From assembly GCA_009192285.1 (NCBI GenBank), contig CM018605.1:2087247-2151246 (forward strand): DNA of 64,000 bases, read 5' to 3'. The notes beneath the pieces are model-generated. The model was not told the origin of the DNA. It ran no database searches and was given only the letters and a program-made list of their open reading frames with translations. This document shows, one piece after another, positions 45,388-55,891 of the stretch (its first letter is position 1; every line of letters starts with the position of its first letter). The DNA comes from Morchella semilibera. Taxonomy: Eukaryota > Ascomycota > Pezizomycetes > Pezizales > Morchellaceae. Made by a program: the position numbers and the translations under genes.

Positions 45388-47720
45388 ATGGGAAACAAAA
45401 AGTGGTTGGATGCCACCAACGTCGCACCCCATCCCATACGTGAAAGATATCTCGCGTGCGCGCGCAGCATCGCACGCGCAAGATTCAACATTAAGCTGCA
45501 CGATTGGCAGGCGTCCGCTATCGCGGATGTACTGATGCACCAAGACGTCGTTGTTAGCGCAGGAACGGGCTCAGGAAAGAGCATTATCTTCCAGACTCTA
45601 CCATATACTGTGGAGAATGGGGTTGTCCTGGTGATATCTCCACTCCTGAGCATAATGCATGATCAGGCAAGTACTGTAATTACCATAACCAGCGCGCAGA
45701 ATATCTAGCGTGCATAGTACGATATATCCTGACCTTCTTACCACAGACATCATGGCTTCAATCCAACCAAATTGATGCTATCGCACTTACCGCAGCGGAG
45801 ATCCACGCGCGCCCTGAAGTTTGGCGTGAGGTCAGTGAGGGTAGATATCGTCTTGTCTATGCATCTCCAGAGGTCCTTCTCACCTCTGGGTCGTACTTTT
45901 GGACTCACATACTGCGGAAACGCTGCACGTTCAAGGACAATCTCCTTGCGATAGTTGTGGATGAAGCACATGTTGTGTGGGGATATCGAAACTTCCGCCA
46001 GGAGTATAGCAACCTGAGCGATTTCCGCGCGCACTTGCGCAGTACCCCCGTCCTCGCTCTATCCGCGACTCTCACACCCAACGTATTAGGCTATATTCAT
46101 AAGATTTTACTGCTAGCGTCGCCGGCGATAATATATCGGCAGCCAATCGGCCGTGCTAACGTTACACTTATGGTAATACCTATTAGGCAGGGTTTACTAG
46201 CTGCGCAGCATGAGCTTGACTTCCTGATAGACAGACGAGCGTACACCGGCTCTATGATTCAAAAGGCATTTGTATTCGTGGACAACATTGATAGCGCACA
46301 TGCAATAGCGCGCTATCTACGGAACCTCCTTCACCCGCAGCTATCAATGCATGCCCAGGAGCTCATTAAAGTTATGAGCGCATCTCTGGAGCCATCCACT
46401 CGTGCGCAATATATGGCGGGTTTGAAAGACGGTGTACACCGCATATTTGTGGGCACAGAGGTTTTTGCTATGGGCATCAACTTCCCGGACATTGATATCA
46501 TCGTACAGTGGGGAATAGTGCCACATCTCACGCTCGCTGCGATATGGCAGCGCATTGGCCGCGCGGCAAGGGACTTGAAACGCCGAGCAGTGGCATGCAT
46601 ATTTGTGCAGGAGCGATATATTGTACCGGAGGAAAACGACTGCCCTGGGAATGAGCAGGGGTTCTACTTTGGATGGCGGCGTGCAGCCAATTCCCGCGCA
46701 GAGGCAGTCAGTGGAGGAGTTTCTTGGTTCTTTGTACAGATCACCCGAGGCAGGTATACGGTGCGCGCTAGATAATATCGACCCTGCACTTGTCTGGTTC
46801 TGAACACAGCTGGGTGTCGTTGGCGGGCTGGTGTCTGCGCTTTTGGGGACTCTGCAGGCTGGATATCAGGCGCAGGTATTCCCGCGCCACCGAACGCTGG
46901 TGGGTTGTCTAATTGTTGTGATAACTGTTTCTTCCAAGATGCTGTAGAATGGGAGGACGGAGATTGTTTCATAGGGCTTGCGGATATTAGGCGGTCTATA
47001 CGGTATACCTATACAGCGGAGTACAGCGAGGCCCAGTACTGTGCCCTATTCGAGAAGAATATTGAAGCGGCGAGGGAAAAGAATCTTGCGCCCTGCAGAT
47101 CGGACGTTTTGTGGCGCGGGAGAAGCTGGTGGAATGGCGCGCAACTGAATACAATTCCTGGGTACGCCAGTTATATCCCTCGCTGGAGCAAACAGATCTT
47201 CTCAGTGATGATTCCATCGCCAACATCACAGGGGAGCTGTTCACTATCGATAGTCCAGCAACCTTGTCTAAAGCATTGGCGCCTGTGGTGCGCCTAGATT
47301 GCTCCATCCTCCAGCCCTCCACACAATCGTTACTATCTTGCATCGCTAGTATCAAGGTAGAGATTTCCCCGCAAAGACGCGAGCACGTACAGCCAAGCCT
47401 AGAAAGTACGATTTCACTTTTATGAGGGGCACCCCGGAAACCCCGAGCAGGCATCACTGCTAGAAGTTCAGCGCGCTATCGCAGCTACAGATAAAGCTAA
47501 AGGAGAGCGTGCGCTACAAAGGAGGACTGTTGCAGCGTCACGAAAGGCGCGAGAGCAGGTTGAATCAAGGGCAGTAGCAAGCTGGAACGAGAAAGCAAAG
47601 GGATTAAAACCTGCCACTAAGGCCACAGATAGGGTTGCGCGCGTGCAAAGTCAGGGCCGCTGCTTCAGTACGCACCAGCAAAAAAACATCACGCGCCGCA
47701 AAAGAAAGAGTACATGTAGT
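45388..47720 (+). pseudogene. RecQ-type DNA helicase (telomere-linked-helicase-like), frameshifted
   Basis: RecQ helicases unwind DNA 3' to 5'. Exon 1 is 45,388-45,666; a GC-AG intron (45,667-45,746) joins in phase to the next exon. Motif I is AGTGSGKS, Ia VISPLLSIMHDQ, II VVDEAH, III LALSATL; the C-terminal lobe has FVFVDN, VGTEVFAMGINFPDI (V) and WQRIGRAARD (VI). The frame then breaks near 46,700; a cysteine cluster NCCDNC at 46,910 fits the RecQ zinc-binding part. Further shifts near 47,105 and 47,405 are needed to reach REKLVEWRATEYNSW and a basic tail ending near 47,720. The arrangement and the C-terminal 'W..LY..L...DLLSDDSI' resemble helicases of fungal mobile or subtelomeric elements. 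At least three shifts make it inactive as sequenced. Confidence 0.75.
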
Positions 47721-48551
47721 TAGATAAGATATGTATTAACTCAATATACACATTAATATGCGCGCAGCACATACAGCGCGGATGGTTTCCGCGCCCTTTC
47801 TCAAAGGTCGATGCAACCAAGAAATGCCAGCAATTTTCGCCTGCGCGCCGCAGCAGTATTCGCGGCTGTATGTTGAGCCAAGGTATATGAGTTAATCCAT
47901 AATGTGTTGAGATGGTACCCATTTGCGGGGAGTCATGGCTAGTAACTCCTCGTGATGCGCGGGAAGTTAGGTCCAGGGCTAGAGCCATCTATATGTTGCA
48001 AAGGTATCCAAACCTCCCTTGATCCGCCCATATATATTGCGCGATTGATTCGCCGCGCTTGCACATTATATAGATGGGCTCTAACCTCTATCAATTGGTT
48101 GAGTATCTGGCGGCCAGTAGCGAGCGCTGCCGGGCCGACTGCAAAATCCACATCAACCGCATATTGAATAGGATGGTTCAGTACCAGTGGGGCTGCCATA
48201 GCTTGTGTATTGCTGCCTGTTGGGCATTGGTCCAGTTTGCCCCGAGTATGCCCCCAAGCCCTGAATTTATAACATACACTTTATATACAAAGAAACTAGC
48301 GCGCACGCCAAACCATCAGCTCAAAAGAACAGCGCGCACCAAGCATCTGCTCTTGACAAGAACCAAGCATACACTAAAGCATTTGAAAAGAAACTAGGTG
48401 TGGAGTAGGCTAGCTAATAGCTCGATAAAGAAACCAGCGCGTAGGAAGAAGAAACCAGCGCGCACAGCTAAACTCAGGCAAAGAATACATTAGAGAGATC
48501 GTCTAGGCCGGCATGTGGCCTACAGTCAGGATCTTAGATCCTCTTCTATCT
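47721..48551. other. Convergent spacer between helicase and DUF6589-like gene
   Basis: Shares the CGCG-rich style of its neighbours. Open frames on both strands at 47,939-48,199 and 48,074-48,397 are short, overlap each other and show nothing I recognise. From 48,290 to 48,480 the sequence repeats words such as AACCAGCGCG and AAACTAGCGCGCAC. Confidence 0.4.
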
Positions 48552-50087
48552 CTAGGCCCACGACTTGGTGTCCGATGGGGACCCTCCAGGGTGCCAGTTG
48601 AATCGTGCACGCTGTATATATTCGCGCAGCGGCGCCCCAGTTGCGAGGCGTGATATTCCGGCGCCCATCAAATCTGTTGCCTCCCAGTGCAGTTGTTTCT
48701 TCACGCTATCCAGCGCGCGGGGAGTCGAGTCTCTGCATATGGCTTCCTCGAGGAGTGCGCGCACAATACTCGCTACATCAATTGAGCTACGTACCAAGGT
48801 GGAATGCGTCCCATAGTCATGCGCGCGAGATTCCCGCTCCATAGAAACCTTACTTGCGTGAAGCGACATCACTTGGCGTGATATCGTTTCTCTGAGGTAT
48901 TGGTCCGAGTAGATATTGCTGCTTGGGTGGATCTTGGCTTTGATTTCACGGACAACGTACTCGCCAAATAGGTCATCGGGCACCCACGCCCCCCTGCGCC
49001 CAGAAGGATTAACCAGGCAGTTGTGGCGCCATATATTTCTCATCTCCGGGGACCAGATTTTCTCCATGCATGCAATCAAATGAATCATCTCTCGCGGGTA
49101 ATTAATATTTTGAGTACCATGTAATTGCGTGGTCCAGAGGCGAACAATATGCTCCAGGCGCCCGGGATCTCCTGCGCGCACCGCCGCGCCGTAATCTGCG
49201 TACAGCAATCCTTGCTGTAGTAGTAGAACCGCATTTTCATATGGAATATCTCGAGATTGGTGAGGAAGTGGAACGCCGCGCTCACAGAAACGCCTGCGTT
49301 TGACGACAGATAATCCGCCTTGTACTGGGAATATAATATCAACCATATCCTCTATTACGACGCGCCAGTTGGCTGCGCGCAGGCGATGATTAAATATCTC
49401 GACGGTGCCAGCACCGAGAGTTTCGGCAGCAAGAGATATTACATGCGCTTCGAGCAGTTGTTGAAAGAATTGATCATATGCACGAAAATCTTTGGGCTTA
49501 GGTGTGCTGATCGCGGGCTTTCGAAGTAATTTAGCAAACCGGAGGATACTGGCGGGCTCTCGACCATCATCCCCCCAGTGCGCCTTGTATATAGTGCCCA
49601 ACATACACATTTGGAGATGGAAGAGGCCGATTATAGGCTCCACGTATTCCATCTGGTGCGTAGGTTCATCTTCATGCCTGCGAGAAACAGCTTTCCTAAC
49701 GGGAATTAGCTTGGGGAATAAAGAGCTGCGCCAGGTACGTACGCACAGTATATTTCTCACCGTCATATAATCGCCCTTGAAGAGGATTAATTTGTCAATG
49801 AGCTGGTGGGCGGTAATATCAAGTTCCTGCAGAATTCCTTTTACGATGTCGATAACCTCGCTGATTATGGCCTCATTCTTATGGAAGGTAGGTAGAGTGT
49901 GAAGGTCAGACTTCTCCAAGGGCAATGGAAACAGCGCGGGTGCAATGAACGGTTCATAACCTGGCTTGGTGATAGTGCCATCACTTGCTCTGCGCTCCAT
50001 ATTGAGTTCTATAGCGCCGCGCGCATGTTTGTGGAGTATGTTCCATATGTTAGCCTTCGCAGCGTCGCGCGCATATTGAAAAGTTGC
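48552..50087 (-). CDS. DUF6589-like protein, 5' end missing at the assembly join
   Basis: The minus-strand frame is open from the N at 50,088 to the stop at 48,552 (about 511 codons). The first ATG is at 50,000 but open coding-like sequence (ARDAAKANIWNILHKHARGA) continues upstream of it, so the true start is lost. Recognisable blocks: FKGDYMTVRNI, VEPIIGLFHLQMCMLGTIYK, LYADYGAAVRAGDPGRLEHI, NYPREMIHLIACMEKIW, NCLVNPSGRRGAW and a D-x2-GEYVVREIK segment. This order matches the DUF6589 family, which is multicopy in many fungi and probably linked to mobile elements; its activity is not known to me. The frame is undamaged over 1.5 kb, unlike the nearby helicase. Confidence 0.6.
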   Translation of the reverse strand, partial: ATFQYARDAAKANIWNILHKHARGAIELNMERRASDGTITKPGYEPFIAPALFPLPLEKSDLHTLPTFHKNEAIISEVIDIVKGILQELDITAHQLIDKLILFKGDYMTVRNILCVRTWRSSLFPKLIPVRKAVSRRHEDEPTHQMEYVEPIIGLFHLQMCMLGTIYKAHWGDDGREPASILRFAKLLRKPAISTPKPKDFRAYDQFFQQLLEAHVISLAAETLGAGTVEIFNHRLRAANWRVVIEDMVDIIFPVQGGLSVVKRRRFCERGVPLPHQSRDIPYENAVLLLQQGLLYADYGAAVRAGDPGRLEHIVRLWTTQLHGTQNINYPREMIHLIACMEKIWSPEMRNIWRHNCLVNPSGRRGAWVPDDLFGEYVVREIKAKIHPSSNIYSDQYLRETISRQVMSLHASKVSMERESRAHDYGTHSTLVRSSIDVASIVRALLEEAICRDSTPRALDSVKKQLHWEATDLMGAGISRLATGAPLREYIQRARFNWHPGGSPSDTKSWA

Positions 50088-50088
50088 N
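50088..50088. other. Single ambiguous base (N), probable assembly join
   Basis: The only N in the window. On its left the DUF6589-like frame is cut without a start; on its right the second C2H2/J gene copy is cut without its last 33 codons. Two genes ending at the same base argues for a contig join or collapsed gap and against a natural junction. Confidence 0.75.
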
Positions 50089-50940
50089 CCTAAGGGTTGC
50101 AGGCGCGGTGGGTTCCAAAAGCTCGGCCTTCTGTTCCCGCCGAATCATTGCACGGCTAAGTTCCTCGATTGTCCATTTTGACTTCTCTGTGTCTTCCAGT
50201 TCTTGCCACAGAGCCCATTCCTTCCAAAGCCTCTGGAACCAGGCAGCTCCCAGCTCGCGATTTTGGTCTGGATGAAGCAGTAGACATAGAGAGTTGTATT
50301 CTCGACGGGATGGAATTTCCATGCCCCAGGCTCGGTCAGGATTGACTTGGTTCTGTGGGTTGGGGCCTGGTAATAGGTCAGGAGGGCGGTGGAGAAAATG
50401 AAAGACTAATGTTGCAAAGTTAAGTACGGAATCGGGATTAATATCGAAGGATTGATATTGTTTGAGCTTATAGATAGCATCAGCATAGTTTCAAAGCCCT
50501 CAATTCCCAAGTCCCAATACACAAATGACAGATGGGGGTATAGCTACCTTATCATCCCCTCCTTTTCCATTTCGTAGACTACCATATGCCTCGCAACCAA
50601 GAAATCACGTTTCTCGCGGCTATGAGTTTTGTTTTTAGCCCGATTACGGGCGTAGCTTTCTCTATTTTGCCGGGCGCGAACCTGTGAATCATTAGCATCT
50701 ATTGTTGAGATCAACGATAAAATGCTATACCGCAAGTCTATCCTGTTCCCTTCTGTATGCAGGGCGACGCTTCACACCTTCACGCAATATCTTCATCTCT
50801 TCTACCGCTTCGGGTGTATGGTGGTCATCCTCAGGAGGGGGTCCTCGACGGTATACCCATACATCATAATGTCGACCCAAAGCACTCATATTTCTGAATT
50901 CTTTAGAACACCATTTGCATTGTGGTTTGGTTGTTGCCAT
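50089..50940 (-). pseudogene. Second copy of the C2H2/J-domain-like gene, 3' truncated
   Basis: Same exon structure as 41,176-42,126: 50,940-50,731, 50,681-50,548 and 50,467-50,089. Splice sites and frames are kept. Substitutions include E for K and A for G in the coding part. The last exon stops at the N, losing the end of the protein. It lies within copy 2 of the 1,001-bp duplicated segment (50,089-51,089). If the join is artificial, the gene could be complete in the genome. Confidence 0.65.
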
Positions 50941-51283
50941 TTGCGAAGCAGTAGATTTGGGTTTGCAAACAAAGAGGGGACTGAATAGGTGCGGGAGAGT
51001 TGAGGAGGGTGTTGTTCAGCGGCCTGGGGCAACTTTTATGCAGCAGATTACATAATCAAACCTAACCACGGTAACGTGATGAATGTAACGCCCAGAACGT
51101 AGTTCCTGGCATGCGTGATAGTTTGTAGCATTATTTCCATTCCCTGCGTTAATTGATATCACGATTACTGAAAAGGGTTAGGTTTCTAATTTAGCCTAAC
51201 CGCCAGCCAGATTGTATAGAATATATACATTCATCTCCGAACTAGGAGCCACCACCACGACCTTATTCTAGTTTATTCCCAAA

Positions 51284-51845
51284 TCATGCAGCGCCTATTA
51301 TGTAGAGGAATATTTGCTGTCTAAGTACCTTGCTGCTCCTTGGTAATGATTGGCAACCATGATATTGAGCGGCGTTGTAGAATATAAGGAGATCGCGCAG
51401 ATTATCGCTGGTCAGAGCCGTAAACCCATCCCAAGTAAAAGGGAACCTGGGTGAGAATTCCATGTATTCATTGACTATTGGTTCCAAGAAGGCAGCTTGG
51501 TTGAGTGGAGCTAACCTGTTCTTCAATCGTGCCATACAGTTATGTTCTCTATCACAGATATAAGTCATTGCCTCCAGATCACGGACCCGGAGCTATGGGG
51601 CCTACATACGCTGCATAGATACGTTGTAACGTGCTCGGCGGGCCGGGCATAGGATCCCCGGCAACAGGCCTGGTTGCCCTAGCGGCGACCCGAAAGGTCG
51701 TCGCTAGGGTCCTTCCGCTGAACAATAAACTCCGACCCGCAATGAGGGCTGGCGGCGGAACGCCGGGAGGCATCACGACGGGAGCCCAGACCCCGCGATA
51801 TCTACCAATTGGAGCAATAAATGGGGTGCCAGCATTAGCCGCCAT
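51284..51845 (-). CDS. Hypothetical protein of the giant element
   Basis: Two minus-strand frames, 51,845-51,579 (start MAANAGTPFIAPIGRYRGVW) and 51,568-51,284 (LKNRLAPLNQAAFLEPIVNE...FTWDGFTALTSDNLRDLL), are separated by a few bases and a frame change, so they are probably one gene with a short intron or a shift near 51,570. The N-terminal half is rich in Pro, Gly and Ala; the C-terminal half looks like a small alpha-helical domain ending LYIIGAA. I do not recognise the family. Confidence 0.35.
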
Positions 51846-51989
51846 GCTAGAGTTGAGGGTAGAACCTAACTGAGTGCTCCGAGATGGGAGTTGCGAAATA
51901 GGGACTCTGGGCGGGGGAGAAGATTTATAGTGGTTCAGAGTGAACTCATTCTTTGTTTGATATATAGTTTCAAGGTTTCCTTTGCTGCC

Positions 51990-52425
51990 GCGATACATAT
52001 TGTTTCGCTAGAATCACTCGAGAATCCTGGACAAAGGACGGTGCGAGGTGGGAGATCCTAACTAACCCAACTAACCAAGATACGCTGGCCCACACTATTG
52101 AGTTAGCACATTCTCTATGGCCACGATACATATTGTTTCAATGGATAAAGGACAAACGAAAGCAGGACCCGCTACCTAAAATTGAGAACTGGGAACTGGG
52201 AGATGCGAATATTCTTTCACCGGGGATCACTCGGGAATCCTGATCACAACACAAACGAAAGCAGGACTCCCTACCTAAAATTGGGAACTGGGAGATGGGA
52301 GATGGGAGGGGCGGGGTGGAAAATACGTTGGCTCACACTATTGAGTTTAGCCATTCTCTATGGTGCCACGATACATATTGCTTCACCCGAGATCACTCGG
52401 GAATCTCGGACATGCACACACAGCT
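51990..52425. repeat. Imperfect repeats of about 180 bp
   Basis: Three related units contain GCCACGATACATATTG, a CACTCGGGAATCC/CTCGAGAATCC word, ACAAACGAAAGCAGGAC, CCTAAAATTGRGAACTGGGA and CTCACACTATTGAGTT. They are broken by indels. No coding content. Confidence 0.55.
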
Positions 52426-53980
52426 AGCAAGCTACGTGAAAATCCAAGGGTGCTAGGGCCTGCATAATTACAAAACGACTTATGCGTCTGTGCCACTTAC
52501 CGTAGCTTAAATCAAACACATATGCGTACCAATCCCTGAATCAAGTATAAATTATATTATACCAACGCAGCTGCAAACCATAATGTGCCATGCCTGCAGA
52601 ATGGTGTGTATATTGCTTCTTCTAACCCTCTAACTAGGGCTCATGTGATACGTAACGCCCGCTAGTACTACCCTAACTACACCCGTAGTATGGGGTTTCT
52701 GTTCCCTCTCCCTGGCCTGCTTCCATCCTACAATACACAAACCATCGATCTAGAAGATGTCAGACCTCACAACCTATCGTCGACAGGTTCTGTCAAAATG
52801 GTTTTTTAAGAGGCATGTTATCAGGGAACGCAATGGCAATGATTAATCGCTGTGTTTCCGAACTGCAGGAGAGAGGAATCGTCGAGTCCGTGGGGGGGGT
52901 TAAGGTTCGTTTACTAGAGCTCCAGATTCCGAATTCAGAAACTGCAAGGCTAACTTGTCCTTTAGGGTTGGATCAAGGATGAGAAGGCTAGACTTAAGGC
53001 ATCGGGAAATAAAAGTGTTTCTCGAGAACTTCGAACTAGCTTTACAATGGTCTAGAAGGTAATCAAACTGGGAGCTATCTATTATCGACCCGACCTGACA
53101 TTCAATTAAGAAATCAAAATCCTTCGCCGTGGGAGAATAGCCAGTGGTTTAGGCAGCCCAGGCAATCTTCTACGGGAACCCAGAGGTCGATACCACGGGG
53201 CACGGAACCTGGTGGGCAGTCAATCCAGCCTTTACAAGCACTGCCAGGCCCAGGGATGCCCGCCCAGGCCCTGCCGAAATTTGCCCGCTTTTCCATCGCC
53301 GTCTACGCTAAAGGATGAGAATAGAGTCACTGCTCTGATCCCCATGATTCCAGCTCCCACTCCGCGCCCCGTAGATCGTGTGGAGCTTAGTAAATATCAG
53401 CCGGTGAGAAAGCGGAAGGGAAAAAGCCAGCTTCAACTATTGATTGAGGCAGCAGAGACATCTCATCATTCTGTAGCAGCTCATTCCGGAGCTCTGATTC
53501 TTTTGTCTGCAGAGGCACCCGCGGATTGGAGCCTAAGGCTTCGGGTACGAAAGCCTATATCGTATAAGATACGGTAGCTGGGCTTGGGGCGTATATTTTG
53601 GTTTATTCTTACTCTAGGTTATAAATTATATTTACATATTCTTCTGCTTTTGGCCAAATCGTATCCATAATTCACTTTCGCAAGTTAAGGAAAAGGTTGA
53701 ATGTAGAAAGCAGATTGCTGACTGCCAACACAAAGCCCGAATTCCGCTCCTAGTACTGCTTTGAAGCCTAATTTCAGCATGTTATACAACCGTAGATATT
53801 CGCTAGCATCTACGGTATGTGCCGGTGCACCTCCCAACCCGAATGTCAGTTCTCACCTTTCCAGGTTAGGGCGCATTGGCCCCACCCACACCCGAGCCCA
53901 GACCTCGAGCTCTTGGCGGCTATCACACCAAAAACGGTCGCCAAGAACTAAATATTTGGAGTCAGAAGTTGTTGCAAACA
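52426..53980. other. Low-information stretch inside the giant element
   Basis: Nothing recognisable. A 121-codon frame at 53,212-53,577 includes a basic segment (YQPVRKRKGKSQLQLL) but has no known counterpart and no supporting structure. Around 52,758 a short ATG frame (MSDLTTYRRQVLSKWFFKRH) is soon closed. Confidence 0.35.
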
Positions 53981-53981
53981 G

Positions 53982-54278
53982 GATCCCTGTAGCCAAGAGC
54001 CCAAACTCCGTGCCTACTACAGCTGTGAGGGCTGATTTCGGGATGCTTATCTGCCGTTTGCACCTCCAAGTTGCCAGCTGCCAACACGATCCCAGGTTGC
54101 CCAAACTCCGCGCCTACTACAGCTGTGAGGCCTGATTTCAGGATGCTTACCTGCCAGTTTGCACCTCCAAGTTGCCAACACGATCCCTGTAGCCAAAAGC
54201 CCAAACTCCGCGCCTACTACAGCTGTGAGGGCTGATTTCGGGATGATTATCTGCCGGTTTGCACCTCTGCCAACCTCG
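53982..54278. repeat. Minisatellite of about 93-106 bp, three copies
   Basis: Units start near 53,982, 54,088 and 54,181. Each contains CCCAAACTCCGYGCCTACTACAGCTGTGAGG, then CTGATTTCRGGATG and TTTGCACCTCCAAGTTGCCA. Weaker copies of the central word occur at 53,730-53,780 and 54,465-54,505, so the array was once longer. Open frames across it come from the repeat. Confidence 0.8.
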
Positions 54279-54891
54279 ATCACAATACCGTCGGCTTTGG
54301 AGCCGATATCTATGTGGTGTGGTTGTTACAACCTTGTTTGTGGGATGTGGTTGTTAGTGCAAGGGCCGTTGAAGCTTAATTTTGTGTCCGTGCCCATCCG
54401 CTTTGGCATCAGATCTGCATTTCCAACTGCCAACTACCAACGGCCAACCCTGTCTCAGACGCAAAGCCCAAATTCCACGCCTACTGCAGCATTAAAGCTG
54501 AATTCCAGTGCCAAATTCTGCCAATGCTGGGTTAAGGGTTCTAAATCCTATCGACCAACCAAAGTGCCTATATTCCGACGGTTTGGTTAGTAATGTAGTA
54601 TAGGTAGGGTAACCGCAAGATGTTTCGCACACTACGGTACACATACACTAGATGATGTAATCCAGTACTGCTAACCACCCTGTAGGGACAAACCCCCGGA
54701 ATTCCACCGGCCACGCTAGTGCGTCATTGATACTGAATTTCAGCGTCTCGTGCCTATGAAGCCATTTGTATGATCCTTCATGAACCAATGACGTCTACAA
54801 AAGCAAAACTACAATGTTGGTTAGTTTGGTAGTGTTTGTATATATATATATATATATATAGGGCCTTCTTTCTCTTCGAAATCAGCAACTT

Positions 54892-55461
54892 TTGAAAACC
54901 GGCAACCGCTCTCCTCCTCCCAATCCAGAATCACCAATTCGCAACCAGATCGTTATAAATGTCATCTGCATTTACCGCCGCCGCCGCCCTGCTGCCGCCG
55001 CCGGGATTGATAGAGCTCGGCCCTCTCTCCAGCCTGTGAGAACCACGCCCTTCCAGTACCGTAAGGGCTTCCCCGACAAGCCTAAGACAAGTATCGTAAG
55101 CGCAATAGCTGCCAACCTGTATGCTGTCCCACCACTACCGAAACCCTGAGTGCTAACCTACCTATACAGCGCCTACAATCATTCCGTTGCGGCAATCAAT
55201 AATGCCAGCCGCGCGCAGCGCGCTTTCCATACCAACCCGCGCTATGGGTTCTTAAAGCCGGTGGGAGCTGTTTTGGGGACGCCACACCGCCTGGCTCCAA
55301 GGTGGCATGGAGAGATGGACCGCCTAACCAGGGAGCAGTGGGGTGAATTGGGGAATTTTTATGGCTTCGTTTGGGATGATTCGGTTTCGTTGGAGCAATG
55401 CAGGTATGCCTACGGAAGGCATACGGGTGGGCATAGGTTTTCTTTCTTTTTTTGTTTTTAG
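54892..55461 (+). CDS. Hypothetical protein with one in-frame stop
   Basis: One frame spans the interval, with TGA at 55,147-55,149. The N-terminal part is Arg/Pro-rich; the C-terminal part (RAFHTNPRYGFLKPVGAVLG; MDRLTREQWGELGNFYGFVW) looks like real protein. An alternative start at 54,959 (MSSAFTAAAALLPPPG) in another frame would need an intron. A (TA)n tract lies at 54,838-54,860 just upstream. No family recognised. Confidence 0.3.
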
Positions 55462-55493
55462 GATTTAGTATTTTGAATGATACGTTATGAAGC

Positions 55494-55618
55494 GGGTCAA
55501 ATTCTCGCTCCGGGCCGTAATCAGCACAATTCGTGCCAAATTCTCGCTCCGGGTTATAGTCAGCCCAATTCGTGCCCAAATTCTCGCTCCGTGCCGTAAT
55601 CAGCCTCGTGCCCAGATT
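55494..55618. repeat. 39-bp tandem repeat, CAAATTCTCGCTCCGGGCCGTA type
   Basis: Three full units and one partial of a 36-39-base repeat containing CAAATTCTCGCTCCG, a GTAATCAGC or GTAGTCAGC word and AATTCGTGCC. Located between a hypothetical gene and the transposase 3' end. Confidence 0.75.
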
Positions 55619-55891
55619 CTCGTTCCTAGATAGGTATCTCGTAGTTAGCAGCTCGGGGCTCGGAAAGACGCATTGGTTGATTGGTCAATTGATTGATTAA
55701 TATTACACTATTTTCCCCCACTCTAACTTGCCAATTCCTCGAGTATACGGCTCCTGAGGTTGGAGTACGCCTTTACACCCGCTTCATCCCCAGGCTCATG
55801 AGCCCCGTACTGTATCGCCCAGGTTTCTAGGGATTGTGTACTTAGTCCAAGCTCTGGTGGGTCTTCAAGATGTACCTGCTCGTCTCCCGCA

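Noticed and set aside
54159-54590. 143-codon ORF over the minisatellite
   Set aside because: Runs through repeat units and continues by chance; the protein is the repeat translated.
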